Assembly: GCF_017874395.1 (NCBI RefSeq)
Contig: NZ_JAGGLJ010000003.1
Location: 86,349 to 150,348, forward strand
Reading direction: 5' to 3'
Length of the DNA stretch: 64,000 nt
Source of the DNA: Peptoniphilus stercorisuis
GTDB taxonomy: Bacteria; Bacillota; Clostridia; Tissierellales; Peptoniphilaceae
Positions 55,325-63,991 of this stretch are shown in pieces. A program made the position numbers and the translations under genes. Position 1 is the first letter of the stretch; each line of letters opens with the position of its first letter. The notes under the pieces were generated by a model. It was given only the letters and a program-made list of their open reading frames with translations, had not been told where the DNA came from and made no database searches.

Positions 55325-57121
55325 ATGAGTTATCCTACAGGAACTACAATCTATATAAAGAAAAAGTGTTTTAGCGGATATAATTTAGTTACAACTGTAA
55401 AAGATGGAATTATTTTATTTGATATGAATGGAAATGAAATAAGACGATATAAGATGAATGGTATGCCTGCAAAACTTTTAAAGGGTGGAAATATCATTGG
55501 GACATCTTCCTTTAGAGATTCAGCTCATGCACTTCAAGATGGAATTAGTCTTATGGAAATAGACTATGATGGAAATTTAGTTTGGAAATACAATCAATTT
55601 AGATTTATAGATGAAGAAAACCAATGGGCAGCAAGAGCTCATGGAGATTATCAAAGAGAGGGAAATCCAGTAGGATATTATGTTCCAGGAATGGAAGCAA
55701 AAGCTGGATCTGGAAATACAATTATTTTATCTCATGATACGATTATAAATAAAACTATCTCAGATAAAAAACTCCTAGATGAAGTCATTTATGAAGTGGA
55801 TTATGATGGAAATATTTTATGGAGATTTTCTTTTTCAGAGCATTTTAATGAAATAGGCTTTTCAGAACAAGCAAAAAATGTTATTTATAGAAATCCAAAT
55901 ATGAAAAAAATAGATGGAGGAGTAGGAGACTATCTTCACATATCTTCAATATCAGTGCTAGGACCTAATAAATGGTATGATCAAGGAGATATTAGATTTC
56001 ATCCAGACAATATAATATTTGCATCAAGAATAGGAAATTTCATAGGTATCATTGACAAAAAAAGATCAAGGATTTGTTGGAAAATTGGACCTAATATTTA
56101 TTCAGAAGAATTTAATAAATTAGGTGGATTAATAGGTCCATCACATATTCAATTAATTCCAAAGGGACTTCCAGGAGAGGGAAATATTTTATTATTTGAT
56201 AGTGGAGGATCATCAGGATATGGATATCAATCATCTATATCTCCAACAGGACTTAAAAATTCTACAAGAGATTATTCAAGAGTAATTGAATTTAATCCAG
56301 TATCATTAAATATAAAATGGCAAATTGATCCAAAACAAATAGGCTTTTTAAATGCTGTAAATGGATATAAATTTTATTCGCCCTATGGGTCAAATGTTCA
56401 AAGACTTCCAAATGGAAATACTCTTATAACTCTTGCCACAAGTGGAATTATGCTTGAGGTGACAGAAGAGGGTGAAATTGTTTGGAAATGGATATGTCCA
56501 TATAAAAGTAGTACAGATTTTTATGCCTTTCACAATTTGATCTATCAAGGAATGAGATATCCCTATGACTATATTCCCCAAGAAGAAATTCCAAAGGAAA
56601 AGACGATGCTTCCAGTAAATAAATCACTATTTAGACTTCCAGGAGCAGGAACATATGGTGCGAAAAAAGTAATAGATATTGAAGGAGCAGAACCATCTAT
56701 TGATGTAGATATAATAACTATGGCTATGGAAAATGATGAAGAAATTGCATATCAAAAGAAAATGATAGCAATGGACAGTTCTGTAATAAAGAGCATTAAC
56801 TCTAAAAACTTTGAAAAAAGACTTTCTGAAAATGAAAACTCAATTATAATATATGGTGCTGTAAGATGTACACATTGCCAAGCTATAAGAGAAATTTTAA
56901 TGGAACTTATAGAAGAGGAATTTCAAGAGGTTACATGTTTTTATATGGATATTGATGAAAATCCAAGCTTTGCAGCTAAAAGAGGAATTAAATCTGTTCC
57001 ACTTACTGTATTTTATAAAAATAGCAAAGAAGTATATAGATTTCTTGGAGAGGGAAGCTATGATGAGATTGCTGATGCAATTGAAGATTATTTTAAAATT
57101 GAATCAGATTATAATATATAA
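55325..57121 (+). CDS. Arylsulfotransferase-like propeller fused to a thioredoxin domain
   Basis: 598 residues. Residues 1 to about 440 match the arylsulfate sulfotransferase/ASST beta-propeller family (repeated DYDGNLVWKY, DYDGNILWRF, EEGEIVWKW blades; DSGGSSGYG near 300). After a linker, residues 490-598 form a thioredoxin domain with CTHC at 515-518 and a cis-Pro region KSVPLTVFYK. There is no signal peptide, unlike periplasmic ASST. The fusion and the trxB gene 2 bp upstream suggest a cytoplasmic redox-controlled enzyme; its substrate is unknown. Confidence 0.82.
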   Translation: MSYPTGTTIYIKKKCFSGYNLVTTVKDGIILFDMNGNEIRRYKMNGMPAKLLKGGNIIGTSSFRDSAHALQDGISLMEIDYDGNLVWKYNQFRFIDEENQWAARAHGDYQREGNPVGYYVPGMEAKAGSGNTIILSHDTIINKTISDKKLLDEVIYEVDYDGNILWRFSFSEHFNEIGFSEQAKNVIYRNPNMKKIDGGVGDYLHISSISVLGPNKWYDQGDIRFHPDNIIFASRIGNFIGIIDKKRSRICWKIGPNIYSEEFNKLGGLIGPSHIQLIPKGLPGEGNILLFDSGGSSGYGYQSSISPTGLKNSTRDYSRVIEFNPVSLNIKWQIDPKQIGFLNAVNGYKFYSPYGSNVQRLPNGNTLITLATSGIMLEVTEEGEIVWKWICPYKSSTDFYAFHNLIYQGMRYPYDYIPQEEIPKEKTMLPVNKSLFRLPGAGTYGAKKVIDIEGAEPSIDVDIITMAMENDEEIAYQKKMIAMDSSVIKSINSKNFEKRLSENENSIIIYGAVRCTHCQAIREILMELIEEEFQEVTCFYMDIDENPSFAAKRGIKSVPLTVFYKNSKEVYRFLGEGSYDEIADAIEDYFKIESDYNI

Positions 57122-57149
57122 AAATGAGCTATCAGTTGATAGCTCATTT
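57122..57149. terminator. Hairpin terminator between convergent genes
   Basis: Thirteen-bp perfect stem AAATGAGCTATCA / TGATAGCTCATTT, 2-nt centre; T5 follows on the minus strand, so it serves the HAD gene best. Confidence 0.85.
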
Positions 57150-57764
57150 CCAATTTAAATTCTTATATCCTCTTTTTTCAACATCTGAATTTATTAAAAA
57201 TCTATTTTTTACAAGCATTAGCATAGGTCTATCATCTTTAAAAGAATCTGAATAGGCAGATGAATTTTCATAATCAATATTAAAATCCATTTCTAGAAGA
57301 TGTTTTTTAATTCTTTTTACTTTCTCAGTGCTTTTATTATTTTTTCCTAAAACATTATACTCATTATCAAGATTAGTTCCAATAATTAAATCAAAATCAA
57401 AATATTTATCTACAAATTTTAAGTAGTTAATAGGTGATGCAGATACTAACATTTTGTAAGAATCTTTAGGTAGATTATTAAATTCCTCTACACCATCTTT
57501 ATAAATATGTTCTTCGTATATATAGTCAATAAATTCTTTAAGTTCCTCATCATTAAAATATTTAAGTACAGAGCATAATTCATTTTTAAACATTAGAAAA
57601 TTAAATCCACTAAATAAAAATTTAAAAAATCCTTTAATCATTTGCAAAATAAATTTAAAATAATTTGTTTTCTTTTTTGAAAAGGCATATTTCCATAATA
57701 AGAAAATACTATCATCATCAGTTAATGTCTTATCAAAATCAAATAAAATAATTTGTTTTTTCAC
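57144..57764 (-). CDS. HAD-superfamily phosphatase (HAD-IB, SerB-like)
   Basis: 206 residues. Motif I DFDKT with nucleophile D9 and acid D11, motif II LVSASP near 110, and a later acidic motif (YSDSFKDDRPML near 177-188). A helical cap inserts after motif I. Resembles HAD-IB phosphatases such as phosphoserine or lipid-linked phosphatases; substrate unknown. GTG start after GAGGTGA. Confidence 0.84.
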   Translation of the reverse strand: MKKQIILFDFDKTLTDDDSIFLLWKYAFSKKKTNYFKFILQMIKGFFKFLFSGFNFLMFKNELCSVLKYFNDEELKEFIDYIYEEHIYKDGVEEFNNLPKDSYKMLVSASPINYLKFVDKYFDFDLIIGTNLDNEYNVLGKNNKSTEKVKRIKKHLLEMDFNIDYENSSAYSDSFKDDRPMLMLVKNRFLINSDVEKRGYKNLNWK

Positions 57765-57860
57765 AATTTCACCTCATTATGATTATACCAAGTTTCAGAT
57801 AAATATAAAAGCAAATTGACAGAATATATGTTCTATTTTAAAATATAGATAGGTGATTTT

Positions 57861-58901
57861 ATGGAAAATAATATAATTCATGTAGATATAGATGCCTTTT
57901 ATGCATCTGTTGAAGAACTTGATAATAAAGATTTAAAAAACCATCCAGTTGTAGTAGGAGGGCTATCTGATAGTTCAATAGTTACAACTGCAAATTACGA
58001 AGCTAGAAAATATGGAATTCACTCTGCAATGCCAATATTTATGGCAAAAAATTTATGTAGTGATTTAATAGTTGTGCCAATTAGAAGAAATAGATATTTA
58101 GAAAAGTCAAAGGAAGTATTTAATATTCTTAGTAAGTATTCAGAAAATATTGAAAAAGTTTCAATAGATGAGTGCTATTTAGATATATCTAAAAATAAAG
58201 AAGATAGTGTAGATATTGTAAAATCAATTATGAAAGAAGTAAAAGAAAAAACAGGACTAAGTGTAAGTGTTGGACTTTCTTATAATAAATTTTTGGCAAA
58301 AGTTGCATCGGATTGGAATAAACCACAGGGTATGAAAATAATATCTATAGAAGATATTCCGAATATTTTATTAGATTTAGATATTACTAAGGTTCATGGA
58401 ATAGGAAGAAAATCAGAAAAAAGATTTAGAAATATTGGAATAAATACAGTTGAAGATTTATATCAATTGTCAGAAGAATTTTTAGTAGATAATTTTGGGA
58501 AAATGGGACATGAACTCTATGAGAGAATAAGAGGAGTAGATAATAGAAAGGTAACCCCTTATAGAGAGAGAAAAAGTATTGGAGTAGAAAGAACTTTTAA
58601 ATCAACTAGAGATAAGGAAATATTACATAATTATATAGAGAGATTTTCAAGGGAGCTTTCAAAGGATTTAAAAAATAAAAATTTAGGATTTAATACATTA
58701 ACTATAAAAATCAAAGACTCTGATTTTGAAAGTAGAACTAGATCAAAAACACTAAAGCAGACAATTATATCTTATGAGGATATATATAGACTTTCATTAG
58801 AGCTATTTAGTGAAGTTTATAAAAATGAAAGTTTAAGACTTATTGGAATAACTGCATCAAATCTTGTAGATTTAAATATGATTCAACTTAGTTTTATATA
58901 G
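57861..58901 (+). CDS. dinB: DNA polymerase IV (Y family)
   Basis: Translesion polymerase, 346 residues. Catalytic acids D9 (HVDIDAFYA) and D103/E104 (SIDECYLD); the HhH region KVHGIGRKSEKRF near 179-191 and the little-finger domain follow. No C-terminal clamp-binding pentapeptide is obvious beyond the final QLSFI, which could be one. AGGTGA 5 nt before the ATG. No clear LexA/Cheo box seen. Confidence 0.94.
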   Translation: MENNIIHVDIDAFYASVEELDNKDLKNHPVVVGGLSDSSIVTTANYEARKYGIHSAMPIFMAKNLCSDLIVVPIRRNRYLEKSKEVFNILSKYSENIEKVSIDECYLDISKNKEDSVDIVKSIMKEVKEKTGLSVSVGLSYNKFLAKVASDWNKPQGMKIISIEDIPNILLDLDITKVHGIGRKSEKRFRNIGINTVEDLYQLSEEFLVDNFGKMGHELYERIRGVDNRKVTPYRERKSIGVERTFKSTRDKEILHNYIERFSRELSKDLKNKNLGFNTLTIKIKDSDFESRTRSKTLKQTIISYEDIYRLSLELFSEVYKNESLRLIGITASNLVDLNMIQLSFI

Positions 58902-58904
58902 AAA

Positions 58905-58930
58905 AAAAGAAGCTCATAGAACTTCTTTTA
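58905..58930. terminator. Terminator between dinB and apt
   Basis: Stem AAAAGAAG / CTTCTTTT with a 9-nt loop; convergent genes on both sides. Confidence 0.78.
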
Positions 58931-58937
58931 ATATTTC

Positions 58938-59459
58938 TTAATTACCTTCATATTTTATTATAGAGTTTATTTCGTAACCTTCTAATTTGTCTTTTCCATG
59001 TAAATCAACAAGTTCAATTAAAAAGCTAAGTCCTACAACTTCTCCGCCAAGACGCTCTATAAGTTCTACTACGGCTTTTGAAGTTCCTCCAGTTGCAAGT
59101 AAATCATCTACAACTAGAACTCTTTGTCCCTTTTTAATTGCATCAGAGTGCATTTCAACACTGTCAGTACCATATTCAAGTTCATAAGTAGCTGAAATTT
59201 TATCAGATGGAAGTTTTCCTGGTTTTCTAACTGGAACAAAACCACAACCTAATTTATAGGCAACTGGTGCTCCTACAATAAATCCTCTTGCTTCTACACC
59301 TACAACAAGATCAATTTCTTTATCCTTTGCAGTTTCAACTAGTTGATCAATCGCCTCAGGAAATGCTTCTTTATCCCTAAGTAAAGTAGTTATGTCTCTA
59401 AAGATTATTCCAGGAATTGGATAATCGTAAATTGCTCTTATTTTTGTTGACAAATCCAT
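58938..59459 (-). CDS. apt: Adenine phosphoribosyltransferase
   Basis: Purine salvage: adenine + PRPP to AMP. 173 residues; the PRPP-binding [13 protein letters not shown] is at 114-126 and [11 protein letters not shown] near 55-65 is the usual purine loop. GAGGATATATT before the ATG. Confidence 0.96.
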   Translation of the reverse strand: MDLSTKIRAIYDYPIPGIIFRDITTLLRDKEAFPEAIDQLVETAKDKEIDLVVGVEARGFIVGAPVAYKLGCGFVPVRKPGKLPSDKISATYELEYGTDSVEMHSDAIKKGQRVLVVDDLLATGGTSKAVVELIERLGGEVVGLSFLIELVDLHGKDKLEGYEINSIIKYEGN

Positions 59460-59523
59460 AATATATCCTCCATTTCTTAATAGTACTAGTATATCATAGT
59501 AGAGAATATCATAAAAGATATGA

Positions 59524-59555
59524 ATAAAAAAAGTCCCTACAAATGTAGGAACTTT
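59524..59555 (-). terminator. Terminator after bioB
   Basis: On the minus strand: AAGTTCCTACA / TGTAGGGACTT stem followed by T7. Confidence 0.9.
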
Positions 59556-59567
59556 AAGTAAAATAAA

Positions 59568-60539
59568 TTAAGGTATAGAGATGATTTCTGGAGTGAAGTT
59601 AAGAGATTTTATTAATTCTAAATCACTTTTGGTACTAATACCTGATGTAGTAAGCATATCACCAGATATTGCAGCATTTGCACCAGATTTAAAAATAATT
59701 TCTCCCTTGTCTTTAAATAGCGATCTTCCGCCAGCAAGTCTTATAAATGAATCTTTTAATATAAATCTAAAGACAGCTATTGTTCTAATAACTTCTTCCT
59801 CACTTAAGACGTCATTATTTCCAAGAGGGGTATTTGGAATTGGATTTAAAACATTAATTGGAATTGATTTTATATTTAACTCTTTTAATTTAAATGCCAT
59901 TTCTATTCTTTGTTCATAGGATTCACCAAGTCCAATAATTCCTCCACTACAAACTTCAAGACCAGCATCTCTAGCAGCTTTAATGGTGCTGATTTTGTCA
60001 TTTATTGTGTGAGTAGTACAAACACTACTAAAAAAGCTTTCAGAGCTTTCTAGGTTGTTGTGAACCCTTGTTGCACCAGCTTCTTTTAGAATTTTAAAAT
60101 TTTCATAAGATAATAGTCCGTTTGATACACAAATTTCAATATTACAAATATCTTTTAACTTTTTAATAATTCTAGCTTCTTTTAAAACATCCTCATCTGA
60201 TAGTTTTTTTCCACTAGTTACAATAGAATATCTTAAAATTCCTTGTTCTTTTTGTTTAATGGCATCATTAATAATTTCATCATCACTAAGTAGGGGATAA
60301 GTATCTACATCACTTTTATAGTGAGATGATTGTGCGCAAAATTTGCAATTTTCAGAGCAGCTTCCTGATTTTGCATTTATAATTGTACATAGATCAAAAG
60401 AGTCTTTCATAAAGTGTTTTCTGATTTCATTTGCAGAATCTTTTAATAAATTTAAATCCTCATAATATAATTCCTTAGCCTCTGTAATTGTAATATCATA
60501 ACCATTAATAACTTTTTGCTTTAAATTTATAATATCCAT
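59568..60539 (-). CDS. bioB: Biotin synthase
   Basis: Radical-SAM enzyme inserting sulfur into dethiobiotin. 323 residues from the ATG at 60539; CxxxCxxC with Cys 61, 65 and 68 (SCSENCKFC), followed by AQSSHYKSD; ARG/Asn-Asn-Leu-Glu segment VHNNLE and RLAGGR are typical. The longer frame starts at 60575, but the promoter (-10 at 60558-60563) covers that start, while AGAGGTGAAG lies 5 nt before 60539. No bioA, bioD or bioF is in the window, so the cell may import dethiobiotin or hold them elsewhere. Confidence 0.93.
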   Translation of the reverse strand: MDIINLKQKVINGYDITITEAKELYYEDLNLLKDSANEIRKHFMKDSFDLCTIINAKSGSCSENCKFCAQSSHYKSDVDTYPLLSDDEIINDAIKQKEQGILRYSIVTSGKKLSDEDVLKEARIIKKLKDICNIEICVSNGLLSYENFKILKEAGATRVHNNLESSESFFSSVCTTHTINDKISTIKAARDAGLEVCSGGIIGLGESYEQRIEMAFKLKELNIKSIPINVLNPIPNTPLGNNDVLSEEEVIRTIAVFRFILKDSFIRLAGGRSLFKDKGEIIFKSGANAAISGDMLTTSGISTKSDLELIKSLNFTPEIISIP

Positions 60540-60557
60540 TTCTTCACCTCTAAAGAT

Positions 60558-60585
60558 ATTATAAATCTTTTTCATAAAATGTCAA
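60558..60585 (-). promoter_or_regulatory. Promoter of bioB
   Basis: On the minus strand: TTGACA (60580-60585), 16-bp spacer, TATAAT (60558-60563). Transcription would start near 60551, giving a leader of about 12 nt. No BirA-like inverted repeat seen. Confidence 0.8.
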
Positions 60586-60616
60586 TAAGATATTTTAAGC
60601 AGGTTGACAATTGAAA

Positions 60617-60642
60617 TAAAAAAAAGAGCATTAGCTCTTTTT
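60617..60642 (-). terminator. Terminator of the zinc-ribbon membrane-protein gene
   Basis: Stem AAAAAGAGC / GCTCTTTTT with a 4-nt loop and T8 on the minus strand. Confidence 0.88.
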
Positions 60643-61033
60643 AAGTTCTTATTTGAAATTTATGGCCACATTTTTTACAAGTAACATTAATTTTTCCTTT
60701 TTTAGTGGGAACTCTAAGTTCTTGTTTGCAGTTTTCACATTTAATATACTTATAATCTTTGTCTTTTACATTTCTTTTAGTTCTTTTAAAAAATCTTCTA
60801 ACAGGAGATGTTATTTCTAAGTATTTTTGGTTTTCTTTATATCTAGCATTAATATTTTTAGATAGCATTCTAAAAGTGGAGTAGATAATAATTGCAAAAA
60901 CTACATAGTTAAGTATTTGATTTTTAGTAACTAATAAAATAATAATAAGTATTATATTTAAATAAGCTAAAAATTGATTAAAATGATCAGCTCCATATCT
61001 TCCTTGCATAAATTTTAAAAACTTTTCTTTCAA
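60641..61033 (-). CDS. Membrane protein with C-terminal zinc ribbon
   Basis: 130 residues. Two hydrophobic segments at about residues 21-37 and 42-55, a basic linker (RRFFKRTKRNVKDK) and a C-terminal zinc ribbon with four cysteines (CENC...CKKC, last 35 residues). Common in Firmicutes, function unknown. TTG start 5 nt after GAGGTGA. Confidence 0.75.
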   Translation of the reverse strand: MKEKFLKFMQGRYGADHFNQFLAYLNIILIIILLVTKNQILNYVVFAIIIYSTFRMLSKNINARYKENQKYLEITSPVRRFFKRTKRNVKDKDYKYIKCENCKQELRVPTKKGKINVTCKKCGHKFQIRT

Positions 61034-61363
61034 AATATCACCTCTAATCTAATTAATAATTATACCCTATAAATATTAATTATATACAAAAATGAATAAA
61101 AATTTTTATATATTAAATTTTTGGACAAATTAAGTCCATTAATATTGTGCTTACTTATAAAAATATAAGAAAATTTTTAACAATAGTATTAGTTGCAAGA
61201 ATAAAGCAATAGTTATATCTTAAACTTTTTCTACTTCTGTATTATTTATTGAAGTATTATATATTTTTTTATTTTGAATTAAAGGCAGTTTAGGAATAAA
61301 TTTTTTAAAGTTCTTTTACAAACTTAACTTTGATTTTATATTTATAATATATAATTTCAAAAT
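61034..61363. other. Intergenic, 330 bp
   Basis: AT-rich, no gene or RNA recognised. Holds the promoter of the zinc-ribbon gene on the minus strand, which I could not place with confidence. Confidence 0.35.
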
Positions 61364-61389
61364 AAAAAAAGACAGATATCTGTCTTTTT
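61364..61389 (-). terminator. Terminator after the GNAT gene
   Basis: Stem AAAAAGACAGA / TCTGTCTTTTT with a T-rich tail on the minus strand. Confidence 0.88.
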
Positions 61390-61909
61390 AAAATTTAAAT
61401 TCTAAATAAGCTTGTTCTTCAGGAATTAATCCTTCAAGTAAACTTGTAGCATATCCTGCAATTCTAAATCCATTTTTTTGATAAAGGGATTTTGCAGGTT
61501 CGTTATAAGCATAGGTATCTATTCTAATTACAGGATAATTTAAATCTTTTGCAAAGTTTTTTGCATAATCAATCATCTTAGTTCCATATCCTTTTCCTGC
61601 TTCTTGAGGAGGAATACAAAGTGTATGAATAACTAAAAGATTATCATCATCTGCTAAATATTTCCAAGGAATAGTTGAGTATTCTTTAGCTTGGACTTGA
61701 TTTAAAATCATACTTGCACATATTTCATTATTTTCATTTTCTAAAACATACATTTCACCTAAAGGAACTCTTAGCTTAGGAACTTTTATTGTTGGATAAA
61801 TTCCAAGTTGCCAATTAGAGTGATTTTCATTTTCTTTTTCATAAATCAAAAGTTCATCATAAGTTTTTGCAATTTTTAATATATCATTTTCAGTAGCTTT
61901 ACGTATCAT
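61388..61909 (-). CDS. GNAT-family N-acetyltransferase
   Basis: 173 residues. The acetyl-CoA loop PPQEAGKGYGTKMIDYA (about residues 105-121) and the NEPAKSLYQKNGF end are diagnostic. Substrate unknown. The start is the ATG 5 nt after GGAGGTTT; the longer frame includes that site. Confidence 0.88.
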   Translation of the reverse strand: MIRKATENDILKIAKTYDELLIYEKENENHSNWQLGIYPTIKVPKLRVPLGEMYVLENENNEICASMILNQVQAKEYSTIPWKYLADDDNLLVIHTLCIPPQEAGKGYGTKMIDYAKNFAKDLNYPVIRIDTYAYNEPAKSLYQKNGFRIAGYATSLLEGLIPEEQAYLEFKF

Positions 61910-62003
61910 ATAAACCTCCAAAATCTTGATTTTAAATAACTTATTTTAAGTATATAGTTTTTTACATATTTAAACAATCTTTAAGTTTTAAATAAATTTA
62001 GAT

Positions 62004-62033
62004 AAAAAAAAGACGGTTGAATTTCAACCGTCT
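62004..62033 (-). terminator. Terminator of tRNA-Leu copy 1
   Basis: Stem AGACGGTTGAA / TTCAACCGTCT and a T8 run on the minus strand, four bases after the CCA end. Same sequence as behind copy 2. Confidence 0.92.
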
Positions 62034-62036
62034 GTC

Positions 62037-62120
62037 TGGTGCGGGAAAGAGGACTTGAACCCCCACTCCAATGGAACTAGATCCTAAGTCTAGCGCGTCT
62101 GCCAATTCCGCCACTCCCGC
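62037..62120 (-). tRNA. tRNA-Leu (anticodon UAG), copy 1
   Basis: 84 nt including an encoded CCA. Acceptor GCGGGAG pairs with TTCCCGC; anticodon stem CTAGA / TCTAG holds the loop CTTAGGA, giving UAG. A long variable arm (TTCCATTGGAGTG region) marks a class II tRNA, and GGTTCAAGTC is the T loop. Reads CUA and other CUN codons. Confidence 0.96.
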
Positions 62121-62197
62121 ATGACCAATCAACAAAAGATATTATATAAGATTTTTAGAGTGTTGTCAATATTATTTAAACATATTTTTCAAAATAT

Positions 62198-62398
62198 TTA
62201 AATGTTTTTTTTATCAATAAAGTAAATAGCCAAAATTCCAAGAATTGCAAAGAGTATTTTTAGTATATAAGAGCTAGTTATAATCTCATTATTTACTCTT
62301 ATTCCAGAGGGAATTAAGGAATGAAGGCTAAAAGCTATTGCAATAGAAAGTCCAAATATTCCTAAAATATGAATTAGATTTTTGTCTATGGTAATCAC
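62198..62398 (-). CDS. Small membrane protein, start uncertain
   Basis: About 66 residues with two hydrophobic segments (near residues 9-25 and 45-60). The frame opens with GTG at 62398, which lies inside AAAGGTGA, so the true start may be a rare codon just downstream; no ATG exists. It begins 6 bp after the peptidase stop and is probably co-translated with it. Family not recognised. Confidence 0.5.
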   Translation of the reverse strand: MITIDKNLIHILGIFGLSIAIAFSLHSLIPSGIRVNNEIITSSYILKILFAILGILAIYFIDKKNI

Positions 62399-62404
62399 CT
62401 TTTT

Positions 62405-63373
62405 CTAATAAATTATTTTGTCTAAAAATTCTTCATCTTTCATAGAAGAGGATTTAACAGCATCTTCTATGGCATGAGACATAACATTTGCACTAAGAGC
62501 TCCAACTAGGCTTATATCGGCTATAACATCGCCTAAAGATACAGCATAGATAGTATCTCCATCAGCCATTGTCGATACTGGATTTATTGATCTTGCAAAA
62601 CCTGCACGAGTCATAGATGCAACTTTTGACATTTGTGCTTGAGAAAATTTTGCATTTGTAAATATTACACCTAGAGTTGTGTTTTCCATACTTTCTGAAA
62701 GATGAGAAAGATACATTTCTTCTTCAATACTTGAAAATTCACTTCGATCATTATTTAAAACTCCAGCAATTTTTTTACCATTTTTATAATCAAAGATATC
62801 TCCAACAGCATTTACTACTGCAAGAGCTCCTATTTGTAAATCTCCAAGAGAAATTGCATAATATCCAATTCCTGATTTTTGAGCGCGGAAAAGTCCTGCA
62901 AGTTTTCCAACTATGGCACCTGTTCCAGCTCCAATAATACCTGATATTGCATTATTATTTACTGAGTCAAGACAAGATTTATAGGCCATTTCTGCATCTG
63001 GTCTAATATTTTTATCTCCAATATTTAAATCAAAAATACAAGACTGTGTAACAAGTGGTATTACAAAATCCATAAGTTCATATCCTATGTTATTTTCTTC
63101 TAAATATTTAACTACACCAGCAGATGCATTAAGTCCATAGGCAGATCCACCAGATAATACAATTGCATTTAAATTATGTGGATTTGTAAGAGGGTGAAGT
63201 AGGTGAGATTCTCTAGATGCAGGACCTCCTCCAGATATATCAATGCCAGCTCTATTTTCTTTTTCAAATATAATAGTAGTAACTCCAGTCATAGCGTTAT
63301 AATCTTGAGCATTTCCAATTTTAAATCCATCAATATCTCTTATATCAATTTCTTTAATTAAATTACTATTCAT
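62405..63373 (-). CDS. P1/S58 family peptidase (DmpA-like)
   Basis: 322 residues of the N-terminal-nucleophile P1 family (DmpA, beta-aminopeptidases). Visible: SGGGPASRE, LSGGSAYGLNASAGV near residues 73-87, GIIGAGTGAIVGKLAG near 144-159, and the ENTTLGVIFTNA segment near 230-241 where self-cleavage would free a Thr nucleophile (Ser in DmpA). Members cut peptides with N-terminal beta-amino acids; given the beta-alanine pathway elsewhere in the window, release of beta-alanine is a tempting but unproven idea. AGGAG before the ATG. Confidence 0.86.
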   Translation of the reverse strand: MNSNLIKEIDIRDIDGFKIGNAQDYNAMTGVTTIIFEKENRAGIDISGGGPASRESHLLHPLTNPHNLNAIVLSGGSAYGLNASAGVVKYLEENNIGYELMDFVIPLVTQSCIFDLNIGDKNIRPDAEMAYKSCLDSVNNNAISGIIGAGTGAIVGKLAGLFRAQKSGIGYYAISLGDLQIGALAVVNAVGDIFDYKNGKKIAGVLNNDRSEFSSIEEEMYLSHLSESMENTTLGVIFTNAKFSQAQMSKVASMTRAGFARSINPVSTMADGDTIYAVSLGDVIADISLVGALSANVMSHAIEDAVKSSSMKDEEFLDKIIY

Positions 63374-63494
63374 AATATTCTCCTTTAAATATACTCTATT
63401 GATTTTAACATAAAAAAATAAAATATATATTTATAAATTTAATTGAAATGATAAAATATATTTATTGAAAAAACTTATTAAAAGGAGAGTATTA

Positions 63495-63863
63495 ATGTTA
63501 AAAGAAGATTATATAATGAGAAGTATAAAAAATAAAATAAAATTTTTAGCTAATATATTATTTGGAAAAGATATTATAAATTATGAATATGTAAATAAAG
63601 ATGAAAGTAATGAAAGTGATATTTTATATAAAAAATTAATAGTTTTAATTTCTAATAATAATATTAATGATGCAGAAAGTTTATTGTTTGAAGAATTTGA
63701 TCCTTTAGATAAAAATAAAATAGCTATTGCTCTTGATTTTTATAATAGTATAAATAATTTAGAGGATGAGGTTCTTGAAAAAAATAATTTTACAAGAAAA
63801 GAAATTAAAGAGGGAATTGATGATATATATGAATTACTAGGTATGGATATTTATAAATTGTAA
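63495..63863 (+). CDS. DUF6483-like conserved hypothetical protein
   Basis: About 122 residues from the ATG 8 nt after AAGGAG (the frame's earlier ATG at 63465 lacks a site). LKEDYIMRSIKNKIKFLANILFGKD start resembles a small Firmicutes family (DUF6483). All-helical, acidic, no motifs known to me. Stands alone, convergent with the tRNA terminator. Confidence 0.65.
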   Translation: MLKEDYIMRSIKNKIKFLANILFGKDIINYEYVNKDESNESDILYKKLIVLISNNNINDAESLLFEEFDPLDKNKIAIALDFYNSINNLEDEVLEKNNFTRKEIKEGIDDIYELLGMDIYKL

Positions 63864-63873
63864 TAAAAAATAT

Positions 63874-63904
63874 AAAAAAAAAGACGGTTGAATTTCAACC
63901 GTCT
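63874..63904 (-). terminator. Terminator of tRNA-Leu copy 2, also facing the plus-strand gene
   Basis: AGACGGTTGAA / TTCAACCGTCT as in copy 1 (stem 63882-63904), with T9 on the minus strand. Confidence 0.9.
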
Positions 63905-63907
63905 ATC

Positions 63908-63991
63908 TGGTGCGGGAAAGAGGACTTGAACCCCCACTCCAATGGAACTAGATCCTAAGTCTAGCGCGTCTGCCAATTCCGCCACTCCCGC
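63908..63991 (-). tRNA. tRNA-Leu (anticodon UAG), copy 2
   Basis: Identical in all 84 nt to the tRNA at 62037-62120, including CCA. The flank matches through the terminator, with one base changed between gene and hairpin. The upstream (promoter) side lies beyond the window edge after 9 nt. Confidence 0.96.

Noticed and set aside
62037..63991. tRNA-Leu copies as attachment sites of an integrated element
   Set aside because: The whole tRNA and terminator are repeated, not just a 3' end, and there is no integrase, recombinase or phage gene between them.
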